This document shows positions 4,905 to 12,357 of a stretch of DNA of 15,726 nucleotides, piece by piece. Under the pieces are notes generated by a model, which was given only the letters and a program-made list of their open reading frames with translations, ran no database searches and was not told the DNA's origin. A program made the translations under genes and the position numbers. Each line of letters starts with the position of its first letter. The first letter of the stretch is position 1. The DNA comes from Kiritimatiellia bacterium (GTDB taxonomy: Bacteria > Verrucomicrobiota > Kiritimatiellia > RFP12 > UBA1067), in NCBI GenBank assembly GCA_017405115.1, contig JAFRBA010000201.1, forward strand, positions 1 to 15,726. Reading direction: 5' to 3'.

Positions 4905-6853
4905 TTCCTTTTTCCTTTCTTGCGGTTGATAAGCGCTTCCAGTATGTACTTGCCGACTTCTGTGCCGGCATGCCCAGGATTGAAGAACTGCTCTGCGAAG
5001 AGCCGGTCGATCTTCGCCGCGAAGGCGTCCGGACGCGCTAGCATGTCCGCAACGACCGCCGCGGCAGGCGCAGGCGAGCCATCCGCCGCAGGCTTCAGCT
5101 GCTCAGGATCGACCGAAACGCCGACTTCGTCCCGGAACGAAATGTCCGTCGGCACGAGGTCGATCTTTTTCCACTCAGGGTTTATCACCTTCATCGGCGT
5201 GTTCACGAAGAGGGTCGGTCGACGAGTCTTGTACGCGAACTCGTATGCGATGCCCGACCAGTCCGTGACGAGAACGTCCGACTCGTCCATAGTGGAGGGC
5301 TTACCAAAGTCGTCCTCGATCACGACCGCCGCGTTGCCTTCGTAGCGCGCACGTATCGCCTGCCAGCGCGCCGGGTTGCGGCGGACATACTGCGGATGCG
5401 GGCGAAGGACGATTGTGATTGTTTGAGTGAGGGAGTGGGGGGGTGGGGGAGTGAGGGAGGTGGGGGAGAGGGAGAGAAGCGCGGAGACGAGGTCGTCTAG
5501 GCAAAGGTCAAAGATATTGTCGCGCTGATGCGAGTTCGCGACCATGATCCTCACGCCATCGCCTCCATGCGCATCGGATTTGCGATCAAGCGTGTCGAGA
5601 AGCGGATAACCAGACTCTATAAGCTTCTTCGCCTTCAGCCCGTACACCGTCTCTGTCGCGCGATGCTCCGCCACCTGGAACGGTCCGTTGCACATTATCG
5701 TGTCGAAATGGTCAAAGGCCCCCTTCCGGTAGCACATGTGCACCGACGTCGGGCCGTGGTCAAGGTAGACGTACTCCACGTCCTTACGCACGTAGCTGCG
5801 CTTGATCTGATAGGTGTTCAGGTCGGGAGTTGTCATCACCACCATGTCGGCGTCCATCTTCATCATGAGGGGGATTATGCGCGTCCGCCCTATGAAGTAT
5901 GCCCGTATGCGCTGGTTCGCCGCGGCCATCGCGAATATCCCGTCCTTCGGGTCGTTCGTCACATAGTGTATCGTTACATTCGAGTGTTCCAAAAGCCATT
6001 CCACGACCGTCTTGAAGTACTTGTAGTATCCGCCGCCCTCCGCGTAGAAGACAAGGTGCTTGTTGGCGACCTTGAAGAAGCGCTTGTAGTCCGCCTTCTC
6101 CCTGCGCCGGTCCTCCGGCGAGACAACCGACTTGCGCCTGATGTCCTCCTCGAACTTCCTGAGCTCCGCCTGGGACCTGCGGAGGCGCGGATAGTCCACA
6201 TGCTTTTTCGGCGGTATGCACCAGTTCTCGCCCCACTGCACGACTATCGAGAATATGTTGCTCGTGGCCCAGTAGAGGCCCACTCCCGCCGCGACGAAGC
6301 AGCCGAGGAAGAGCGATATGCATATGGAGATGCCGTTGGTTATCAGCTGCTGGGTGCGCGTCTGCTCGTGCTGCAGGGGGTTGAATATGTTCTGGGAATA
6401 GCCGAGGAGCCATGCCGCGGCGCCGGCGAAGAGAGGCATGAACCATGAAACACCACCATCCGTCCACGGAACGCACGCGATGAGCGGCTTTGCCATGCCG
6501 GGAACGGTAAGCCTGTCGCCGATTCCGTATATAACCTTCACAAACGCCATGAGGATGACGATCTGTATCGCAAGCGGCACTAGCGAGAGGAGCGGATGGT
6601 AGTGCTCGCGCTTGAAAAGCGCCGCAGTCTCGTCGCCAATCGCGTCCCTGTCGCCGTAGCGCTCCATCTTGATGCGGTTCGACTCGGGCATCAACTGCAC
6701 CATCTTCAACGAGTTGACCTGACACCAGAGAGAGACAGGGAACTGGAGTATCTTCGTAAGGAACGTGAAGATGACAATGTCTGCCCACCAGTTCGGGCAC
6801 CATGAATGGCACCAGTCCATGAGCCAGGCAAAGAACTTAACGAGATATTCCAT
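4901..6853 (-). CDS. YidC/Oxa1-like membrane domain fused to CDP-glycerol glycerophosphotransferase-like domain
   Basis: 650 residues in one frame. Residues 1-215 resemble the core of YidC/Oxa1: a first helix 'WWADIVIFTFLTKILQFPVSLW' in two parts (22-43), then 'NSLKMVQLMPESNRIKMERYGD' (47-68), the cytoplasmic hairpin, 'HPLLSLVPLAIQIVIL', and later helices ending 'GLYWATSNIFSIVVQW'. The position of the conserved groove Arg holds Lys34. Residues 265-645 resemble the TagF/TagB poly(glycerophosphate) transferase domain: 'YLDHGPTS' (363-370, HG motif), 'LRPHPQY' (483-489, RPHP motif), 'SDVLVTDWSGIAYEF' (525-539). This family moves phosphopolyol from a CDP/CMP donor onto a membrane-linked acceptor. 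Next to PEP mutase and PntC, I infer that CMP-AEP is the donor. A repeat-coded proline stretch (about 459-478) sits between motifs. ATG 6853 begins 1 nt after the pepM stop, with no obvious Shine-Dalgarno site. Confidence 0.85.
   Translation of the reverse strand: MEYLVKFFAWLMDWCHSWCPNWWADIVIFTFLTKILQFPVSLWCQVNSLKMVQLMPESNRIKMERYGDRDAIGDETAALFKREHYHPLLSLVPLAIQIVILMAFVKVIYGIGDRLTVPGMAKPLIACVPWTDGGVSWFMPLFAGAAAWLLGYSQNIFNPLQHEQTRTQQLITNGISICISLFLGCFVAAGVGLYWATSNIFSIVVQWGENWCIPPKKHVDYPRLRRSQAELRKFEEDIRRKSVVSPEDRRREKADYKRFFKVANKHLVFYAEGGGYYKYFKTVVEWLLEHSNVTIHYVTNDPKDGIFAMAAANQRIRAYFIGRTRIIPLMMKMDADMVVMTTPDLNTYQIKRSYVRKDVEYVYLDHGPTSVHMCYRKGAFDHFDTIMCNGPFQVAEHRATETVYGLKAKKLIESGYPLLDTLDRKSDAHGGDGVRIMVANSHQRDNIFDLCLDDLVSALLSLSPTSLTPPPPHSLTQTITIVLRPHPQYVRRNPARWQAIRARYEGNAAVVIEDDFGKPSTMDESDVLVTDWSGIAYEFAYKTRRPTLFVNTPMKVINPEWKKIDLVPTDISFRDEVGVSVDPEQLKPAADGSPAPAAAVVADMLARPDAFAAKIDRLFAEQFFNPGHAGTEVGKYILEALINRKKGKRK
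5425..5474. repeat. G-rich low-complexity tract inside the YidC-fusion gene
   Basis: About 50 bp of plus-strand (template) sequence made of gtgaggga/gtggggg-type units, with several G runs of three or more, including runs of seven and five. It encodes SLSPTSLTPPPPHSLTQT. The base composition is strikingly unlike the flanking sequence. Confidence 0.85.
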
Positions 6854-6854
6854 T

Positions 6855-8159
6855 TCAGGCGTCTATCAGCGTTATGATCTTCTTAAACGGCATGAGGCGA
6901 GAATCAACCTCCTGCGCACGATGATATTTCAGCAAGTCCTGCGCGACGGACTGCATGGCGGGAAACGCAGCGCGCGTGAGCTGGTTCGCATAGATGCAGA
7001 TGTTGACGCCGTGCGCAGCAAGTTCCGACTCCGTGACAGAATTGAACGAAGTTGGCACGACGACAATTGGCGTCGACGGATCAGCCGCGCGAAACCTATC
7101 GCAGAATTCCAGTATTTCGGCAGGGTCTTTCTTGCGCGAATGGATCATTATGCCGTCCGCGCCGGCCTTGACGTATGCGCGGCAGCGCGTCAAGGCGTCG
7201 TCCATGCCCTGCTCCAGGATCAACGACTCACAGCGGGCGATTATCATGAACTCCCTTGTTCTCAAAGCCTCCTTGCCGGCTGCGATCTTGGCGCAGAAGT
7301 TATCTATGGAATCCTGAGTCTGCTTGACCTCGGTGCCGAAAAGAGAGTTCTTCTTGAGTCCGCACTTGTCCTCTATTATCACGGCCGAAACGCCGATGCG
7401 CTCGAGGGTGCGGACGTTATACACGAAGTGTTCTGTAAGACCGCCTGTGTCGCCGTCGAGGATGATGGGCTTGGTCGTGACCTCCATGATGTCGTCAATG
7501 GTACGAAGACGGGACGACATGTCGACAAGCTCAATGTCCGGCTTGCCCTTCGCTGTGGAGTCGCAGAGCGACGACACCCACATCGCGTCGAACTGGTCGA
7601 GCCGTCCGTCTGCCTGGCGCACGACCGTCGTCTCCGCAATGAGGCCAGTCAGCCCGGAATGCGCCTCTATCGTCTTGACGATGGGGCACAGCCGTATCAG
7701 CTGGCGCAGGCGTTTGCGGCGGAACTCCGGCATGGCGAGCCGCTCGCGGTCAAGGTCGTCAATGCGCTTAACCTCGGGGTCGAACGTGTAGGGCACGTCG
7801 ACGATCTCGCCGCCGTACTTCGCGAGGCACGACTCGACGTTCTGGCGGATGAAGTATTCGGGGGCCGCCGGGTTGCACCAGTTGTCGCCGTGGATGACGT
7901 AGTCGGGGCGCTGCTCTGCGATAATCTCGTCGTAGAACATGTCCTTCTGGACGACGACGTTCGCGACGCCCTCGATAGACCGCGCTGCGGCGATCCTTTC
8001 TTCAAGCGAGCACGATGGGAAGCGGTTGTAGCGGATCATCGCCTCGTCGGAGAGGACGCCGACCGTCACCTCGCCCAGCTTGCGCGCTTCGCCGATTATG
8101 TTGCGATGCCCTTTATGGATCACCGCCGTGCAGAAACAAGTATAGACTTTCGCCGACAT
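6855..8159 (-). CDS. pepM: Phosphoenolpyruvate mutase with N-terminal cytidylyltransferase-like domain
   Basis: 434 residues from ATG 8159 (MSAKVYTCFC). GAGGAA lies 11 nt upstream, and the longer open frame would run back into the transaminase gene without family support. Residues 1-135 are a nucleotidyltransferase-like domain with HKGH (15-18, HxGH class). Residues 160-430 are the PEP mutase/isocitrate-lyase barrel: 'FDAMWVSSL' (190-198), 'ILDGDTGG' (233-240), and the diagnostic EDKCGLKKNS (263-272), which matches the EDKxGxKxNS motif separating mutases from lyases. It converts PEP to phosphonopyruvate, the first committed step to C-P compounds. The unfavourable equilibrium is pulled forward by the decarboxylase, whose gene is in the same operon. 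Two-domain pepM is typical of phosphonoglycan or phosphonolipid clusters. The gene starts 40 nt after the transaminase stop. Catalytic residues look intact. Confidence 0.95.
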   Translation of the reverse strand: MSAKVYTCFCTAVIHKGHRNIIGEARKLGEVTVGVLSDEAMIRYNRFPSCSLEERIAAARSIEGVANVVVQKDMFYDEIIAEQRPDYVIHGDNWCNPAAPEYFIRQNVESCLAKYGGEIVDVPYTFDPEVKRIDDLDRERLAMPEFRRKRLRQLIRLCPIVKTIEAHSGLTGLIAETTVVRQADGRLDQFDAMWVSSLCDSTAKGKPDIELVDMSSRLRTIDDIMEVTTKPIILDGDTGGLTEHFVYNVRTLERIGVSAVIIEDKCGLKKNSLFGTEVKQTQDSIDNFCAKIAAGKEALRTREFMIIARCESLILEQGMDDALTRCRAYVKAGADGIMIHSRKKDPAEILEFCDRFRAADPSTPIVVVPTSFNSVTESELAAHGVNICIYANQLTRAAFPAMQSVAQDLLKYHRAQEVDSRLMPFKKIITLIDA

Positions 8160-8199
8160 TACGACGCGTTCCTCACATAAGTATGTGTTGCCACCACTG

Positions 8200-9324
8200 T
8201 CATGAATTATAACGAATCTGGATGCCCAAGGCTCCAATCGCATCCTTGAGCACCTTGAAGAACGCAACGATGTCAGGCTCGTCGATCTGCCCGAGGGCGC
8301 AGAGACGGAACGTACGCGCAGTCCCTACCTTGCCGGGATAGATTGTGAACCCGCGCTCATGGCAGTAGTCGTGCACCTTCTCAAACGACCAAGCCGGATC
8401 ATCGGGGTAGATGACGGACACGACAAGCCCACTCTGGTATTCGCGCTTTATGAGGTTCTTGAAGCCAAGCTCGGCGAGCCCCCTGTGGAGCGCCTTGAAT
8501 ACACGGGTGTGCCGCGCCCACTTCGCCTGCTCACCCTCCGCCCAGTACTCCTTCAGGGCCTGGAGCGTCGCGTATACAGTCTGGACCGGCGGCGTGAAGT
8601 GCATCTCGCCGGTCCTCTCGAAGCAGTCGTACTGAAGGAACAGATTGCAATAGTAGGAACGTTTAGGGAACGCAGCCGACTCTCGTATCTTGTCCTCGCG
8701 GCCTATGACGAAGGAGAGCCCCGTCATCGACTGCAGCCCCTTCTGCGCACTCGCCATCAGGAAGTCAACGTTGTCCTCGACGATGTTTATCGGACGCATC
8801 GCGTATGTCGATGTCGTATCCACTATGAAGGTGCAGCCATGCGCATGCGCCGCGGCACCGATCTCGCGAATGGGGTTCAAGACGCCAGAGCCAGTCTCGT
8901 GGTGCGTAGTGTAGACGACGGCGACATCGGGATTCCCGTCGAGGGCCTTCGCCACCGCAGCGGGATCCACGGGCTGCTCGATCGGTAGCTTGAGGTCGAT
9001 GTGCGGCATTCCGTACGCCTCGCAGATCTCGACGGCACGCGCGGAATAGGCGCCGTTGTTCGCAACGAGAATCTTCTTGCCAGCCGGAAGAAGGGAGTTG
9101 AGGCAGACATCCATGTTCATCGTGCCAGACCCGCAGAAGAGCACGCTCGTATACCGCTCGTCGCCATGCACAACTTTCACCAAGTCACGGCGAAGACCCT
9201 TCATCAGGGCGGCGAACTCCTTTTCGCGTGGGCAGATGTCCGGCACGACCTGTGCCATCTTGACGGTGTCCGTCGTCGTGGCGGGGCCTGGATTGAGAAG
9301 AATGTTCCTTTTGATGTTCATCAT
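8200..9324 (-). CDS. phnW: 2-aminoethylphosphonate-pyruvate transaminase (PhnW/AEPT family)
   Basis: 374 residues, the normal AEPT length. N-terminal 'LLNPGPATTTD' (9-19) and 'DICPREKEF' (29-37) are family signatures. Also visible are 'FCGSGTMN' (63-70, PLP phosphate), 'IVDTTSTYA' (167-175, Asp169) and 'SAQKGLQSMTGLSF' (192-205, Schiff-base Lys195). The enzyme class I aminotransferase (class V fold) interconverts phosphonoacetaldehyde and AEP with alanine/pyruvate. In catabolic loci it removes the amino group, but here, between pepM, pntC and ppd, the biosynthetic direction (making AEP) is far more likely. In-frame ATGs at 9324 and 9321 are both possible, and neither has a strong Shine-Dalgarno site. 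It follows pntC by 53 nt. Confidence 0.92.
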   Translation of the reverse strand: MMNIKRNILLNPGPATTTDTVKMAQVVPDICPREKEFAALMKGLRRDLVKVVHGDERYTSVLFCGSGTMNMDVCLNSLLPAGKKILVANNGAYSARAVEICEAYGMPHIDLKLPIEQPVDPAAVAKALDGNPDVAVVYTTHHETGSGVLNPIREIGAAAHAHGCTFIVDTTSTYAMRPINIVEDNVDFLMASAQKGLQSMTGLSFVIGREDKIRESAAFPKRSYYCNLFLQYDCFERTGEMHFTPPVQTVYATLQALKEYWAEGEQAKWARHTRVFKALHRGLAELGFKNLIKREYQSGLVVSVIYPDDPAWSFEKVHDYCHERGFTIYPGKVGTARTFRLCALGQIDEPDIVAFFKVLKDAIGALGIQIRYNS

Positions 9325-9377
9325 TATCTGTCGTGTGTTTCACTATCGACGCCAGCTTGGCGCAGAATGGTCTTATG

Positions 9378-10079
9378 CTACTGCCTGAGACTTGCCTCGA
9401 GACTCCTGAGATCCTCTACGGTGTCGCACTCAACTATCTCGCCAGGATTGACATCGTGTATCTTCAGGTCGAGGCCTTCCCTGACGAGTCGGTCGACGAT
9501 TTCATCCCAGAAAAGCTGAGCGTTCTCGGGCTTATGGACGGCTTCAACGACCGCGCGCGCGATTTTCGCCGCGTCAGGCTGGCGGAAATACGATATCCCC
9601 ACCATGTTGAAGCAGTCGTCGCCACCCTTCCCGACGCGGGTGATGCGTCCGCCTTCAACATCGAAGACCCAGTCGTCCGAATGGCCTGGAATAAACTTCC
9701 CAAAATAGCCGGATTTTTCGATCGGACGACAGAGCAAGTCCGCCGAGGGCACGAAAAGGTCGGCCTCGCAGACAAAGCAGTCTGCACTTGACATCTGCTC
9801 CGCGGCAACCGCTATCGAGCCGATGTTGTTCTTTGTGTCGTATTCGGGGTTCACGACAAGATGCAGACTGGGATACTTCTCGGTCAGGCAGTCGAACTGC
9901 TCTTTTTTGTAGCCAACGACAACATAGATGTCATCGACGCCGCGCTTCTGGAGCGCCGCTATCACCGTCTCAATCAGAGGACGCCCAAGGACCGGCACAA
10001 GAGGCTTGGCAATTGTGTCGGTCAACGGCCTCATGCGGCTTCCCATCCCCGCCGCCATCAATATCGCGATCTCTTTCAC
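9378..10079 (-). CDS. pntC: LicC/PntC-type cytidylyltransferase (predicted CTP:2-aminoethylphosphonate cytidylyltransferase)
   Basis: 233 residues from a GTG start that overlaps the ppd stop as GTGA. The sugar-nucleotidyltransferase signature is clear: 'MAAGMGSRMRPLTD' (8-21), 'AKPLVPVLGRPLIE' (24-37), 'VVVGYKKEQF' (53-62), 'NPEYDTKNNIGS' (77-88), 'CEADLFV' (104-110), 'MVGISYF' (158-164), 'LFWDEIV' near residue 200, and a terminal 'VECDTVEDL'. These are the landmarks of LicC (CTP:phosphocholine) and of PntC, which makes CMP-AEP. Because the neighbours supply AEP, and no choline-kinase gene is seen in the window, I assign PntC. The product would be the activated donor for the YidC-fused transferase. 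Phosphocholine activation remains the main alternative, and only the substrate pocket would settle it. Confidence 0.85.
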   Translation of the reverse strand: MKEIAILMAAGMGSRMRPLTDTIAKPLVPVLGRPLIETVIAALQKRGVDDIYVVVGYKKEQFDCLTEKYPSLHLVVNPEYDTKNNIGSIAVAAEQMSSADCFVCEADLFVPSADLLCRPIEKSGYFGKFIPGHSDDWVFDVEGGRITRVGKGGDDCFNMVGISYFRQPDAAKIARAVVEAVHKPENAQLFWDEIVDRLVREGLDLKIHDVNPGEIVECDTVEDLRSLEASLRQ

Positions 10080-11188
10080 TTTGCCAGCATCTTCATATAC
10101 AGCGCCTTGTTGACCTGCGGCGGCTCCTTCGGGCGGCCAAGGTCTTTGCGGGCGCCCTTGGCGACCCTTATTTCGACGAACTGCGGTTTACTTGAACCGT
10201 GAAGAACGTGTAGATCGTGTAGATTGGCTGCGTCTGCTACCACATCATATCCACAGGATGCCGCGATTGCCGGGAGGTCGATTGAACCGCCGACCGTTGG
10301 CTGGCCGCCGACAGAGTCATGCGCCGCGTTGTTGAGGACTATGTGCGTAAGGTTCGCGCACCCGCTCTGTCCCGCGATTGCCATGTTTCCAAGATGCATG
10401 ATGCTTGCGCCGTCGCCGTCTAGGCAATAGACTTTGCGGTGTGGTTGCGCCTTGGCGATTCCAAGGGCGATCATGATAGCATGCCCCATGGATCCAACGG
10501 TCAGGAAGTCGCGCGAATGGTCCTGCCCGAGGCGTTCACGCGTCTCGTACACCTCGCGCGATATCATGCCAGTTGTGGAGACGACTACGGAATCGTCTGG
10601 CAACGCCCTCAAGACCCCTTCGATTGCATCTTCACGCTTCAGCGACGCGACGTCCGGCTTCTTGTTCTGCAACTTGCACTCGGCAAAGAGTCCCTTTCGG
10701 ACGATAAGCGCTACGGGGCGCGATTCCGCCTTGGCGCGTTCGACCATCCTCCGCGTCACTTCTAGCGCGGCAGATTCGTCATCCGGCAGCACCTCGGTCG
10801 GAATGCCAAGCGTCTCGAAAAGCGAAACTGTGACCTTGCCCTGCTTGACGTGCTGCGGCTCGTCCTTCACGCCGGGTTCGCCGCGCCATCCAACAAGCAG
10901 CACCATCGGAATGGAGTAAACGTCCGGGTCGGCGAGCGAGCAGAGCGGATTTACGGCGTTGCCCTGTCCGGAGTTCTGCATGTATACGAGCGCCGGCCGG
11001 CCCGTCGCCAGATAGTGCCCGGCAGCTAGTCCGACCGCTCCGCCTTCGTTCGCGGCGATCACGTGGCGCTCCCCGCACGTGTCCGTGACATACGCGCAAA
11101 AGCTTTTCAGGAGCGAGTCCGGCACGCCAGTGAAGAAGTCGACGCCCGCTGCCTTCAACCCGCCGACAAAACTGCCTACATCAACCAT
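10076..11188 (-). CDS. ppd: Phosphonopyruvate decarboxylase (TPP-dependent)
   Basis: 370 residues, full length. ATG 11188 follows GAGGG at about 10 nt and overlaps the glycosyltransferase stop by 13 nt. 'FFTGVPDSLLKSF' (18-30) and 'AANEGGAVGLAAG' (45-57, TPP-activating Glu48) mark the Pyr domain. 'CLDGDGASIMHLGNMA' (255-270) with 'VLNNAAHDSVGGQPT' (284-298) forms the GDG...N Mg-TPP motif of the PP domain. The C-terminus 'KGARKDLGRPKEPP' is typical. The enzyme decarboxylates phosphonopyruvate to phosphonoacetaldehyde, making the PepM step irreversible and feeding the transaminase. Residues 321-331 (ANLHDLHVLHG) are encoded by a 9-bp-period repeat word, opposite in orientation to the copy in the ATP-grasp gene. 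It lies in the variable linker before the last strand, so activity is plausibly kept. The first 14 codons recur in the remnant at 15131-15170. Confidence 0.94.
   Translation of the reverse strand: MVDVGSFVGGLKAAGVDFFTGVPDSLLKSFCAYVTDTCGERHVIAANEGGAVGLAAGHYLATGRPALVYMQNSGQGNAVNPLCSLADPDVYSIPMVLLVGWRGEPGVKDEPQHVKQGKVTVSLFETLGIPTEVLPDDESAALEVTRRMVERAKAESRPVALIVRKGLFAECKLQNKKPDVASLKREDAIEGVLRALPDDSVVVSTTGMISREVYETRERLGQDHSRDFLTVGSMGHAIMIALGIAKAQPHRKVYCLDGDGASIMHLGNMAIAGQSGCANLTHIVLNNAAHDSVGGQPTVGGSIDLPAIAASCGYDVVADAANLHDLHVLHGSSKPQFVEIRVAKGARKDLGRPKEPPQVNKALYMKMLAK
10192..10226 (+). repeat. 9-bp-period repeat word inside ppd, inverse to the ATP-grasp copy
   Basis: The plus strand reads ttgaaccgtgaagaacgtg then tagatcgtgtagattgg. 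Twenty-nine of 31 bases match the reverse complement of 3043-3077. The ppd coding strand reads the complement, giving NLHDLHVLHG. Confidence 0.85.
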
Positions 11189-12357
11189 GGTCTCATTCCC
11201 TCAATATATTGGTTCCCAACTATACGGTTATAGGCATCAATCATCGGCTTTGCCACCGCCGGCCAGGTGTACTTCTCCTCCACCAGCTGCCGGCCGCGGC
11301 GGCCCATCTCGGCAAGCTCTTCCGGAGATGTGCTCAACGCCTCCGAGAGCGCATGCTCAAGGCTTGCTGTAGGCGGCAAGTCAATCCACCAGCCACATTT
11401 TAGTTGAGAGTTAAGAGTTATGAGTTGTGAGTTGGTGTAGCCTTCCAGTTCATGCCAAGGGGTGCCTTTTGTTGTGATAACCGGCACTCCCGCCCAAAGC
11501 GCCTCTGCAACTACTATGCCGAAGTTCTCGGAATATGTCGGGAGGACGAACAGACTGGCCCGCGCATATGCCTTCCACTTCTCGTCGTCGTTCAAGGTAC
11601 CCGTGAAGATGAACTGATCTTGCAACCCCAACTCCTTCACCCTCTCCTTTACCTTCGCCTCATATTCGCGTTCAAGTTCCCCGCCCACAGTATACACCAA
11701 CTCACAAACCCATCCACACCCATCTCTGCCTCTCTGCATCTCTGCGTTAGAAATCTTCTTCCAGACTTCAACAAGCTCCAACACGCCCTTCTTCGGATGC
11801 ATCCGACTCACAAACAACACTCTCTTCCGTGTCTTCAGTGTATTCCGTGGTTCAAACTTCTCCGGCACATTGACGCCATTAGGACTGACAATCACCGGAT
11901 TCTTGAATCCCAGTCTCCTGAACTGCTCAGCCTCGCTTTCGGCCGTAGCATGAAGCGCCGCGGCACATTTCAGGTCCCTGTCTTGATACAGCCATCTCGC
12001 CAATCTCTTCTTGAGCCATTTCTGCTGCAGCGACCACGGTTCCAGCATGCCCCTTGGCGCGATTATGTACTTGACGCCAACCCTACGACACGCGACCGCG
12101 ACCTTATGGAGACGCAAATCCCAAAGGCCATGAATATGCACAAGGTCATAGCCAAGAAGTGTCTTGCGAAGCTCCTCTGCGTCATCGAAACGGCTCTGGA
12201 CGTCACGCACTCCATCAATCCACGGCTTGCCGCCGTTCAACGGCCAAATCCATGCATCGATGCCTGCCGCGCACTCCGCCGCGACAAGTCCCTGGCATGA
12301 TCGCGACGGCCCCCCGCCCCCGCGGCCCAGTCCAGAGATGACATGAAGAACTTTCAT
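11176..12357 (-). CDS. GT4-family (GT-B) glycosyltransferase
   Basis: 393 residues beginning MKVLHVISGLGRGGGGPSRS, a typical GT-B N-terminus with a glycine-rich loop. 'DLVHIHGLWD' (71-80), 'PRGMLEPWSL' (101-110), 'VSPNGVN' (157-163), 'LFVSRMHPKKG' (181-191) and 'SENFGIVVAEALWAGVPVI' (276-294, the EX7E pair Glu277/Glu285) are GT4 landmarks. It transfers a sugar from a nucleotide donor to a lipid-linked or glycan acceptor at the cytoplasmic membrane face. The sugar is unknown. First gene of the operon, about 120 nt downstream of a strong promoter. Three peptides look inserted: EPRNTLKTRKRV (169-180), NAEMQRGRDGCG (204-215) and TNSQLITLNSQL (308-319). Each is encoded by a repeat word. The last splits what would read 'LEGY-KCGWW', a common GT4 motif. 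The ATG has only a weak upstream Shine-Dalgarno site. Confidence 0.92.
   Translation of the reverse strand: MKVLHVISGLGRGGGGPSRSCQGLVAAECAAGIDAWIWPLNGGKPWIDGVRDVQSRFDDAEELRKTLLGYDLVHIHGLWDLRLHKVAVACRRVGVKYIIAPRGMLEPWSLQQKWLKKRLARWLYQDRDLKCAAALHATAESEAEQFRRLGFKNPVIVSPNGVNVPEKFEPRNTLKTRKRVLFVSRMHPKKGVLELVEVWKKISNAEMQRGRDGCGWVCELVYTVGGELEREYEAKVKERVKELGLQDQFIFTGTLNDDEKWKAYARASLFVLPTYSENFGIVVAEALWAGVPVITTKGTPWHELEGYTNSQLITLNSQLKCGWWIDLPPTASLEHALSEALSTSPEELAEMGRRGRQLVEEKYTWPAVAKPMIDAYNRIVGNQYIEGMRPWLM
11403..11435. repeat. 'gagttaagagtt'-type repeat word inside the glycosyltransferase gene
   Basis: The plus strand reads gttgagagttaagagtta then tgagttgtgagttgg. It encodes NSQLITLNSQL. The shared core gttgtgagttaagagt occurs between genes at 12760-12775, within leader copy A, and again in copy B near 15700-15716. 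Confidence 0.8.
11723..11753. repeat. 'tctctgc' repeat word inside the glycosyltransferase gene
   Basis: The plus strand carries four TCTCTGC/TCTGCG-type units. On the coding strand this gives NAEMQRGRDG. The word resembles a dispersed 'ctctgcgtctctgcgtt' repeat I know from other genomes. No second copy is visible in this window. Confidence 0.65.
11823..11856. repeat. 'cgtgtcttcagtgtattccgtgg' word inside the glycosyltransferase gene
   Basis: The plus strand reads cttccgtgtcttcagtg then tattccgtggttcaaac. The second half matches 14173-14188 (tatttcgtggttcaaac) almost perfectly and is close to 3511-3525. It encodes EPRNTLKTRKR. Confidence 0.75.

Noticed and set aside
5528..6448. 306-codon plus-strand open frame, rich in Arg/His/Val
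   Set aside because: Antisense shadow of the fusion gene; no family features.
5784..6812. 342-codon open frame on the minus strand in another frame of the YidC fusion
   Set aside because: It is out of frame with the conserved YidC and transferase motifs and has a shuffled-looking composition.
6765..8180. 471-codon open frame on the plus strand across pepM
   Set aside because: It is antisense to a gene with unmistakable PEP mutase motifs, has no recognisable domain and no ribosome site. It is a by-product of codon bias.
9378..10079. LicC phosphocholine cytidylyltransferase as the primary call
   Set aside because: No choline kinase or choline transporter gene is in the window, while all AEP-making genes flank it. 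PntC fits better, though specificity cannot be proved by eye.
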